Assembly (NCBI GenBank): GCA_032716605.1
Contig: CM064480.1
Location: 24,806,969 to 24,870,968 of the forward strand
Source: Paralithodes platypus
Taxonomy: Eukaryota; Arthropoda; Malacostraca; Decapoda; Lithodidae
Direction: 5' to 3'
Length of the DNA: 64,000 nucleotides
The notes under the pieces were generated by a model that made no database searches, was not told the DNA's origin, and saw nothing but the letters and a program-made list of their open reading frames with translations. The position numbers and the translations under genes were made by a program. This document shows, piece by piece, positions 1 through 9,492 of this stretch; position 1 is the stretch's first letter, and every line of letters begins with the position of its first letter.

Positions 1-731
1 AAGCAGTGTGCGAAAACGGAATTTGAAGGTAAAGAGGGGGAAGAGCAAGGTTATGGTCTTCCAAAGGGGTGAACTCACAGAGTGTGAGGTGAAGCTGAAC
101 GGTCAGGCTATGGAGATCGTCAACTCTTTTAAGTATCTGGGCAGTGTGTTGAGTAAAGATGGGACTATGGATGAAGAGGTGCGGAGAGGGTACAACAGGG
201 AAGAGGGTTGTAGGAACGCTAAAAGCAGTAACAAGAATAGGTGGTCAGTATGGAAGTGAAGAAGTCCTTGCATGACAGTGGTTAATCCCGACACTGACTT
301 ACGGAAGCGAAGCATGGACGTTGGTTGAGAGACTCAGACCAAGAGTGAGAGCAGTGGAAATGAATTACTTAAGGAGTGCGTGCGGAGTTACATGGAGGGA
401 TAGACAGACTAATGAGGAAGTAAGAAGGAGGTGTGTGTGCAGGTAGATGTGCTGGAAATTGTGAAAAGGAACAACTTGAGATGGTTCGGCCATATGGAAC
501 GTATGGAAAGCGAGAGAATGACTAAGAGGGTGTACGAGAGCGAGGTGGAGGGACAGAGGGAGAGGTAGACCGAATATGAGGTGGAATGGAGTGAGAACTA
601 CTAACGAAGGCGGTGCTGGTTGGGGGGAGGGGCGTCGACTGACTGGGGACAGAGGTGCATGGGGGCGGTTCGTTCGTGGCCACCCCTTCGGGGATCACGG
701 CGTCAGGCAATAGATAGATAGATAGATAGAT
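1..731 (+). mobile_element. RTE-like non-LTR retrotransposon, 3' end only
   Basis: This is the tail of a LINE whose 5' part lies outside the window. The frame from position 8 reads through a stretch with FKYLGSVLSKDG, the typical segment downstream of the reverse transcriptase catalytic core. Frameshifts then break it. Further remnants read like the C-terminal LRWFGHMERM and RMTKRVYE type motifs of this LINE class. It ends in a TAGA microsatellite (711-731), as RTE-type elements often do. The same 3' end occurs at 45,360-46,082. The RTE assignment is by resemblance and is moderately sure; that it is a dead LINE end is clear. Confidence 0.75.
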
Positions 732-1060
732 GGCAACGCTTGGTTCAGCGTCTCGGCTAGAATCCACAAAAGACTTCCACGAGCTGGAAAGCCTTGATAT
801 AACATATTTTAAGTTAATTTTAATTTTTTATATTTTACAAAGTTTTTTCGTAGTGAGTACCCAATCATAAAGACGATTCCATAAGAGAATTAGCGTTACA
901 CTTATGATGTTAGCACTCTTTCCCCTGCGGCGGGTGTTTCAAACATGCGGACCGCGGGTGCTTGAAAGGGGACTAGTACACTATTAGGCATATCGTCAAT
1001 GATTTCGGGGCCACTACTAAATATTAGGTTTTCATTCTTCCCTCTGGGACTCAAACCTAT
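732..1060 (+). repeat. Solo right inverted terminal repeat of a DIRS element, subfamily B
   Basis: This stretch matches the terminal repeat at 59,288-59,560 (reverse orientation there) almost base for base, including the shared TTTTTTCGTAGTGAG and GCGGCGGGTGTTTC blocks. Its outer end, from TCGTCAATGATTTCGGGG to CAAACCTAT, matches one half of the internal complementary region at 50,131-50,233. That identifies it as the right end of a subfamily B element. The body of that element is absent: the RTE-like LINE end directly abuts it, so this is a fourth DIRS remnant in the window. Confidence 0.8.
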
Positions 1061-1065
1061 GATTA

Positions 1066-1413
1066 GGGTGTCACTGTCACTAATATTGCTCATTTACGCT
1101 CAATACCGTACTTTTTATTAGTAATTGAGCTAAGTTATTGTAATATTAGGCACTGATTATTCGTTATCACAGGTGTTTATTATCAATTGCACATCAAATA
1201 TTTGGTTTTGTGTCACTTTCACTTAGGTAAATATGCTTTAGGGTGTCACTGTCACTCATACTGCTCATTTTCACTCGATACCATACTTTTTATTACTAAT
1301 TAGGCTAAGTTATTGTAATATTAGGTACTGATTATTCGTTATCACAGGTGTTTATTATCAATTGCACATCAAATATTAGGTTTTGTGTCACTTTCACTTA
1401 GTAAATATGCTTT
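1066..1413. repeat. Two-copy tandem duplication, 175-bp unit
   Basis: The first unit starts at 1066 and the second at 1241. Both begin GGGTGTCACTGTCACT and both contain the block GATTATTCGTTATCACAGG. They differ at scattered positions. The unit is AT-rich with no ORF. It lies in the interval between the solo DIRS repeat and DIRS copy A1. No function can be read from it. Confidence 0.85.
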
Positions 1414-1494
1414 GTAAACATTTTATATACAATTTATTGGGTCTTTTTCACTGATTTATATATGTCTATAGGTTCTAATCATATGAATGGAACT

Positions 1495-1792
1495 TAATTT
1501 ATTAGTGGCCCCTCCATCATTGACGAACATGCCTATTACATAAGGCATCCTCTTCAAACACTAATCCGCCGTAGTTTGAATCTACCGCGCAGAGCATTTA
1601 AAAACTGAGGAGCCTTCATCATGAGCGACCTCACTCATGGCTTCAGTCATTATGGGTTCACTACGAAAAAACTTCGTAAAAAATAAAAACAAAAAGAAAA
1701 TAAGAATAACTATCCAATAAGCTTTCCATCATATCGTGGATGTACTTGTGTGGATTTCTGACCAGACGCTGAATCAGGCGTCATTCCTCCTT
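1495..1792 (+). repeat. Left inverted terminal repeat of DIRS A1
   Basis: The segment from about 1516 to 1792 is the reverse complement of 13,090-13,380, apart from scattered changes and a longer T-run on the right. The outermost bases (TAATTTATTAGTGGCCCC) differ from the right end, so the two ends are distinguishable, as known for DIRS elements. The arm contains a small hairpin-forming block, TACGAAAAAACTTCGTA. Confidence 0.92.
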
Positions 1793-2735
1793 CTTTGCTC
1801 TGCGCTCAGCCTGCCCGGACGTACCTTTCAGGCTCCGCTGGTTCCGCATTCGTTGCGTCCCTCGTGAGTTTTTTCTCTCATTTGTTTACTCTAGGATGTA
1901 TCGAGTAAGGTTAGGATAGGCGTAGCAGGAGTGTCCTGGGCTGGTTGCCCGCAGTGCAGTGTATTTTGGGTCGTGTGTATGGGGCATCTATTTCGGATGT
2001 ACCCTCGTGGTCCTGTTGTGGACACGTGAACTTTTCACAGTTGTGTTAGTTGGTGATGCAGGCGGCTTTCATTACGCGTAATTATTGCTGCCTTTTATCT
2101 TTCTGATGAGGTAAGCTGTGTGTTTGCTGACGTTCCCAGCGTATTTTTCTTCACTTAGTGAAGTTTTTTTCTGGGTCCGTGTCAGGCTTCCCGGGGTGGG
2201 AAGTTATCGCTACGGTGTGTTGGCGGTGGTTCCTGTTGTGATATTCCAGTGTGTGTTTATATTTCACTATTTTCATGCCGTCTACCTAGGCCTAGCCAGC
2301 CGCTCGTAGCTTGCCACATGTCTAGTGTTATTATTATTTTATAAAATGCCCTACTGTGTCATGTGTATCCGGTAGTTGTGTATTGGCTAATTCCTCGGAC
2401 TATAATTGTTTCCTGGTTTAGTTGTGTATTGGCTAATTCCACGGATTATGTTGTGACCTTGGTTAGTCGTGCGTGTCTCTCCTCGTGTCGTATTGTTCAG
2501 ATGGTGTCTGTTCAGGGTGGGGTTTGCCTTCCGGCTGGTTTTTTCTCGGTTTCACCATGAAAAATCCTGACCGATGAGCAGTGTTGGGCCACACGTGGTT
2601 TTTAACTCTGGCTGGTTCCCCGGCGTGGGGAGGTGTCTGTGGCTCTCCAGGACTGCGTCTCTGTGGGTGCCTGGTTTCAGGCCTCCTTTAAATTCCCGGC
2701 GGGATGGCTGTACCCATCCTTATATATATATATAG
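1793..2735 (+). other. DIRS A1 leader, first part (non-coding)
   Basis: No convincing ORF is present. The sequence is matched in reverse orientation by about 48,160-49,095 of copy A2, so it belongs to the element. It runs up to a TA dinucleotide tract at 2720-2735, which is where the Jockey-like LINE has inserted. I see no clear promoter motif. Confidence 0.8.
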
Positions 2736-5700
2736 ATATATTTATAGGTAGTAGGGGTAGGCAGCCCCGCCCAGGGAAGTACTACCGCCAAGGTTTCGGG
2801 AGACTCAGGGAATAGCCTGAATTCCATTTTCTCTCCCAGGCCTTGGTAGCTGGATACATATCTTTCTGCCTCACACATCAGGGGTATCAGGAAAACCCTC
2901 TTTATATAACATACACATCCAACTTCACGACATTGCCCTACATCGCTATCCTCTATCCATAAAATACTACTCTTCCCACTACATATCATACATGTAACAC
3001 CATACTTACCTTATATATGGCAGTACAATTGTTAAGAGCAAACCTGGTGGTCCCTCGGATATCCACCCCCGGCAGGGTTGGGTTATTGACACTGGCCCTC
3101 CCGGTCGTCATCATGCGACTGTGTCAAGAGCATTGCAACGTCCCAAAGCTGCTTGTCAGTACAGCTATTTCTTTAGTAATATAGGGGACTTCACTCTAAC
3201 ATCAATTCTGTACACCAATTTCTTCAAGCAGAATCCCCTACTCTCCTTTTTTTGACAGAGACTCAAGTAACATCCACATCTGACACATCTAGATTTAATT
3301 TTCCAGGTTATCAACTGCTCCAAAATTTCAGACCTAAAGGAGGTGTATGTTGCTTCGCAAAATCTGAAATTGCCCTGGAGGAGGTTACTAGTTTCAATTG
3401 TCCCTATTTGATTATTCTATATACAAATTAATTTCTGCTGGTAAATTTAAATACATATGTGCATCTACCGTTCCCCAATACTCCTCCAGAGCAAAGTCTT
3501 TTTGATTCTCTGTCCTCACAACTCAGTGTCCTCAACTTAAATGCTTCTTCTGAAATCACTGTGTTGGGTGATTTTAATGTCCATAATGTTGAATGGCTCA
3601 CTCATTCAGCCAGGACTGATGATGCTGGTCTTGAATGTGAGCTATTTGCAGACTCATTTAATCTCATTCAACTAGTCAACCAACCCACCCGTGTACCAGA
3701 TAATCCTAATCATAATTCCCACCACTTATTTTTAACAACCAATTCAGAAAATTATGATGTTACAGTGAGGTCCCCACTTGGATCTTCTGATCACTGTCTG
3801 ATACAGGCCACCTGTGTATCACCTACCACACCTTCCCACTCTGAACCTGTTTTGGTGACTAAATGGCATTACGATAGGGCAGACTGGGAGGGTCTTCAAG
3901 GTTTCTTTATTGATATTCCCTGGACCTCTTTCTTTTCTAATGATGCACACTCCACCTTGAGCCACATACAAGATTTTGTAAAAATTGGAATGGAAACTTT
4001 TATTCCTCATCAAAAGTACAGTAAAAGATCTAATTCACCTAAATGGTTTGACCATAATTGTGCTAGAGTAACTGAACAAAAAGCAATAGCCTACAATGCA
4101 TACACAAGATCAAAAACACATGAAGCCTTTAATTACTTTAGAAACATCAGAAATCATGCCAAAACTGTATTAAACCTAACTAAATTAAACTTTCTCCATA
4201 AGCAGGCTACTCTTAACTCATTCAAATCCAACTTCACTACTGCTTCATCCATTCCACCATTAAAATCTCCGACTGGCAATCTTGTAAGTGACCCACGAGG
4301 TAAAGCTAACCTTCTTGCAGATATTTTCTCCACCAACTCAACCTTAGATGAAATAAATCAAGATGTCCCTGTACTTAATTTTAATTCACCTGAAATTCCC
4401 TCACTTAAGATCCACACCAGACATGTCAAAACTATTTTGCAGAATCTCTCAGTAGATAAGGCTCCTGGTCCAGATGAAATTCCTCCAATAGTACTTAAGA
4501 ATTGCTCCTTGGTGCTCGCTCCTGTATTGGCAAAATTTTTCCGTCTGTGTACTCATACCTCATGCTTCCCAGTACCCTGGAAAGAAGCAAACATCCATCC
4601 AGTTCCTAAAAAAGGTGCCTCTTCAGATCCATCAAACTACAGACCAATAGCTATAACTTCCACTCTTGGCAAGTTTTTGAAATTATATTAAATAATCACA
4701 TAATTAAGCATCTGGAGAATAATAAATTAATCAGTGATAGGCAATATGGTTTTAGACGATGTCGATCAACTGCAGACATTCTTTGCCTCATCAAATCAAC
4801 CAAGCTACAGACCAACATGGTGAAACACATACAATAGCACTGGATATATCAAAGGCATTTGATAGAGTCTGGCATCAATCCTTATTGTCGAAGATGTCAC
4901 ACTACGGCCTTGCATCATTAGTTCCACTAATTTCTTCTTATCTTCATAACAGAAAAATACGTGTAATGGTAGATGGCCTTTATTCTCAATTTCACTCAAT
5001 AAATGCTGGTGTTCCCCAGGGATCAGTTTTGGCCCCACTCTGTTCCTCATTCATATCAATGATCTCATATCTACCACTCATATCCAATACATTCCTACGC
5101 AGATGACTCAACACTCCACAGTTCCTTCACATTTACCAATTCTTTCACCCAACCCGATCTTATAAATTCAAAAATAAACACTGCAATTTCTCTGAACCAG
5201 GACCTTTCTAGAATTAATGAATGGGGACAAGAGAATCTAGTTTCCTTATAATGCACAGAAAACCAAGTACTTCAATTTTCTAACCGACAGAATCTCACTG
5301 ACTCCCATATATTTTTTAATGATGTAAATATTCCACTTCCCTAGTATTGACATTCTCGGTGTAACATTACTACTTGAGCTGACCATTATGTTAGAAGCAT
5401 TGCTAAGAATGCCTCTAAAAAACTGGGACTCCTGTACAGAGTTCGAGAATTCTTCACTGACGAGCAGTTGGCCGTAATATATAAAAGTCATGTGCGCTCT
5501 CAGATGGATTACTGTTCACCTCTGTGGGGTGGAAGTGGAGTGGTTGCATTGAGGCAGTTGGACAAATTCAAAATAAAGCTATTAGATTAATCAATAACCC
5601 TGCAATCACACAGGACCTTCCTACATTAGCCATACGAAGAAACGTTGCATCCCTTGCATTATTCTACAGATATTTTCACAGCAATTGTTCCGGAACTTGC

Positions 5701-6012
5701 TTCAATTGTGCCGCCTCTCCACATCTTTCCCCGTAGAACTAGGGCAGCTGAGAGCGCCCATGAATTTACACTTTCTCCTCCACAATGCAGAACTTCTGCT
5801 TATCAGAATTCATTTATCCCCAGAGCTACTACTCTTTGGAATTCACTTCCCTCGAATTGCTTTCCACAAACTTACAATCAACAAATGTTTAAATCCAGTT
5901 GTTACAAACATTTTATGAATGGAGGATGCCTTTAGGCACATGGACCTTTTTGTTTTATCTGTGTTTTTCCTTCCTCCGTTCATTGTCTCTTAAAAAAAAA
6001 AAAAAAAAAAAA
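2736..6012 (+). mobile_element. Jockey-like LINE inserted in the DIRS A1 leader
   Basis: Copy A2 has an uninterrupted TA tract at the matching place (about 48,139-48,160), whereas A1 has about 3.3 kb inserted there, ending in a poly(A) tail at 5992-6012. The insert carries an endonuclease and reverse transcriptase gene on the same strand as the host element. Any target duplication is hidden in the TA repeat. No ORF1 is visible, so the copy is probably 5'-truncated or decayed. The Jockey-superfamily label is by resemblance of the RT and of the C-terminal region. Confidence 0.88.
3190..5936 (+). pseudogene. LINE endonuclease/reverse transcriptase, broken
   Basis: The product would nick target DNA and copy its own RNA there. 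The apurinic-type endonuclease begins about 3190 (FLTETQ motif) and continues in the 410-residue frame 3459-4691, with LGDFNVHN and SSDHCLIQ motifs. The RT fingers follow (KAPGPDEIPP, NYRPIAI). Frame 4759-5106 holds DISKAFDRVWHQ and [11 protein letters not shown]; the catalytic ADD region falls just beyond its stop. The C-terminal remnant is in 5524-5935 (RNKAIRLI-like region, LWNSLPSNCFP). At least three frameshifts or stops break the gene, so it is not functional. Confidence 0.88.
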
Positions 6013-6858
6013 TATATATAAAAAACGACGTTCTTGAGAACACTCGTTTTTATAGGTTTTTTCTACCTGGTTTACGACAACCACATGGAAAACCTAGCTG
6101 TTGTTTAGGCGTTCCTCCCCGGCGATCTTTTACAAAGAAGTGGGGTCAGGAACTTGTGGGGTTAACTTTTAGACTTCTCACCCGGCGGGTGCACCTGAGC
6201 AGGGTGGGATAAACGACTTAGGTCTCATATAGTTAACCAATCCATTTTAGTGATACTCTGTGTATCGCTGCCTTTACTCTTACGGCAATTGAAGGTTCAG
6301 TGAGGTTTAACCAAATCGATTCCCACACCCGGCGGGTGCCCCTAAGTGGAGGAACTAAGGAATTTATAAACAAATTCAATTTCGATTAACCTTAATTGGG
6401 TGATACTTTCAGTATCGCCGCCTTCTATTTTTACGACGATCGTTTGGGACAATTCGTTAAAAAATCAGATCTCGTATATTCCTGCCCTGGGCTATTCTAC
6501 TAAAATATTTCAAGGGCCGGCGTCTTTATGAGGGGGGCTTTGTTACAAAATTGAATCTTGAGACAGTCACCACCTCCTACAGACTATAAGTGCCATACTG
6601 GACCATTATATCAGAGGGTATTCTTCATGTTCTTTAGCTAAAAAGATTTGTTTAGCCTCTTTACACCCGCCCGCGTAGCGAGATGTGTTAGCTGTGTCTT
6701 TGCATCCCGTTACCCGGCGGGTTATTAACACTTGTATGCGAACACTTGGGTTAACCTTATGAGCATTAATTCCTGGAAATTTTTCTTTATTTTTCCAGAG
6801 CTGAGCTCCGGCGGACCAATACAGACCCGGCGGTAGTTTCCTCACACCAGTCTCTGTC
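6013..6858 (+). promoter_or_regulatory. DIRS A1 leader, second part, with repeated palindromic blocks
   Basis: This non-coding leader resumes after the LINE insertion and runs to the gag start. It holds the block ACCCGGCGGGT at about 6180, 6328 and 6713, the first two within the longer CACCCGGCGGGTGC. It also holds two related GTGATACT...GTATCGC segments (about 6250 and 6400). The same blocks occur in copy A2 (47,450-47,990). Because they are spaced and repeated they may be regulatory or packaging signals, but that is inference. Confidence 0.5.
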
Positions 6859-9475
6859 ATGGCTACTGTGGCCCCAGTTTTTGCCCTGTGCATTACCCCT
6901 ACTTGCGCGGGTATCCCAATTTTTGCGCATACCCTTTGCATAAGGTGTGTTAGATGTCTAGACCGTTCAAGGGGTCTCTGGGTTACACTTAATTGTTCCT
7001 TTTGCTCCCAATTAGCCAATAAAGTCCTGTGTGACAATGACAAGACCGCGGCGGTAGCGTTGAGAGAGGTCAGACAACAAATGTCGGCCTACACTACCAT
7101 TGTCGCACATAAGTCACTTCAATGTGACAACGTCCCACTTTGGGATAAGTTGCTGTCAGAGCACCCTCCCCCTAAACGTACCTCTAGAGTAACGGGTTTT
7201 AAGCCGACAGAGACTAGCCAGGGTTCTGTATCGTCTGTGGATACGTCTAAACGCCCGAGAGAGCCTACTCCCCCGGCAGCCACCTCCTCGTCGCAGGCGA
7301 GATCGAGGTCAAGGTCACCTCTCAGACAGCAGTCTTCAAGTCGTGCCTCTTCCCCGGCTAGTAAGAAGTGTAAGACTGAAGCTTCCCCCAGTGGTCATGG
7401 TGGTGATTCTTCCAAATCTAGGTCTAGTTCGCGGTCACACCGTAGCCACAAATCCTCCAAAAAGGATTCCCATAGGAAGTCCTCTCGACATTCTCCTAAG
7501 TCTAGTGCATCTCATCGTACCTCTACACCTGAAAATGTTTCTGTTACAGCCTCAGAGTATAGTGAAGCGCCTGTCCCTAAACAAGATTTACCTATTGATA
7601 TTTTAACCCTAGAAACGGAAAGTTCAGGAAATTCAATAATTGAGAATGTTTCAGACTCTCAAGAGAGCGTAGGCCAGAGCCTCGGTGTTTGGCGGTTTGC
7701 TCAACCAGGGTCTGACCATCCACGTCCGACTCATACGAGTCACACAGTAGCCGATGTCCACAGGGACGCGGCGACCCCATCCTCTATCCCTGACTTATCT
7801 TGGAAACAAGGTGCCCCTGCCTCGGCGGGGTCTTCTCAGGAGGATCGGGAGGAACAAGATGAAGTGTCAATAATTTCAGATAGGGATGGACAAGGGTCAG
7901 GCTCAGGCCTGGACGCCGCCCATGATAATACTGATTCACCTGAAAGTTCTGCATCTAACCAGTTTGTTACAGCACAAGAAATTGATGGGTTACTTACTCA
8001 TGCTCTATCTAAATTCTTTAGTCAACAACGAGAAAACCCCACAATGGACTTGGGGGCTCCCTTGACAAGTTCTGCGGTACGGCCTCTGATAACGTCAATC
8101 GATTTATCTAAGATTCTTAACCCTCCTACTCTGTCACCGGCAGGGAGCTCTAAGCCAGCTACGGCGGCATTCACTACGTCAAATGTCAGGGTCATTACGG
8201 ATGTTAATCCACCCCCTCTAGACAAAGCGCCTCTTAGAAAGGTAGCTATGCCCCTGCTTTATGGGCCAGACGAGTCATGGGTTCTTTTGAACCCCTCTAA
8301 GCCAGAGCTTGCCCAGCCTACCTTGTCAGGGGAACTCCCGGTACCACGTGAGTGGTTTATCCAGGGAAATAAGTCAAAGAAATTAAGGGCATTGGATGCC
8401 TTGGGTAATGTTTTGGACGTAAATATCAAGGCTATACCTAGTTTATCATCAGGATTATTTTGTTTATGCATCTAAGCCTGCTTTACCCCCTGCCTCAGCT
8501 TCAAAACTTTTTTCAGACTGGTCTAAGCTGGATGGGTTTAATGATATTAAGGCTCTGTCGGCTCTTACTCCTGAACTAGATTTACAGACCGTCACAGACG
8601 AGACAGCTAATCCAGTGTTGAAGGTGGGACAGTTGGGACCAGGACCTTGGGTGGATTGGGAGGTAGAGGCTCAAAACTTTGCAACCACTTTCACTTCTAA
8701 ATCTTCCCACCAGATCCCTCAGGATACACATTCATGGTTCTCCATGCCGGTTGGTTCTGCCGGCGGAGTTCCGTCAGCTTTATTTTCTTTTCTAGCTGCC
8801 CCTAAGATTAATCTTTGTGAACTAAAGGACCCATTCACTACCCCTACCCCTTCTCACCTAGACAGAGAATTTAGGCTAAGGGGAAAAGCTTTCCGCCTGT
8901 TTTCACAGTACATAGTTTCTCAACAGGTGGCTAAGTCTTTACTCAGGTCTACTCAGGCAATCGCAGACGCGGATGCTCGAAGATCAGTTGAGTTATCCCG
9001 GCGTCTGATTCTTCAGTCGTCGATTCAATCCTTAGGTGACATACGCACAGCCTTACTTGAGGCGGTGCGAGCACGACAGGATCTTAGGATGTCATTAGTT
9101 CGCAAGCTGCCTGATCGCATTGCTAACCAGGTGGTAATGTCCCCAGTACTTACTCCTTCTTTAATGTCCCCTGATGTATGGCGAACAGTGTTTAACATGG
9201 CACAGGCCGTGAAGCACAGTCCCGCACAGGCTAAGAAACCTGCATTTAACTTCCCCAAACCTAAGCCTCCTACTAAAGCTCAGCCAGGGGGTTCTAAGCC
9301 GTTTCTTCCGCCTAAGTCCTCCCAATCCCCCCTGGGTCAGTTCAGGCATAGACAGAGAGGGTTTTCAGGACAGAGAGGACGCGGCCAGTATAAGCCGGGG
9401 CAGGGCCAGTCTTCGGCCCACACCAGCCAGCCGGCGAAGCGTCCAACACCACCAAACCCACCATCAAAAAACTAA
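6859..9475 (+). pseudogene. gag: DIRS Gag-like protein, one small frameshift
   Basis: The first frame is 6859-8475 (538 residues) and the second 8615-9475 (286 residues). Copy A2 has two extra bases near 8440, and with them the two frames read as one of roughly 870 residues. The N-terminus has a cysteine cluster (CIRCVRC, then CSFC about 16 residues on) that is conserved in the diverged copy B, suggesting a zinc-binding fold. Residues about 140-225 form an Arg/Ser-rich stretch (RSRSRSP, SSRSHRSHKSS). An acidic region follows, then a conserved domain containing GPGPWVDWE, and a basic Gly/Gln-rich tail. A role in binding element RNA is inferred from position and composition. Confidence 0.85.
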
Positions 9476-9492
9476 AGTCTCTCTCACTCCCA

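Noticed and set aside
6606..7043. 145-residue minus-strand frame, and the matching one at 47,281-47,568
   Set aside because: It is conserved in A1 and A2 only because the copies are nearly identical; it is antisense to the gag start and leader and has no recognisable domain.
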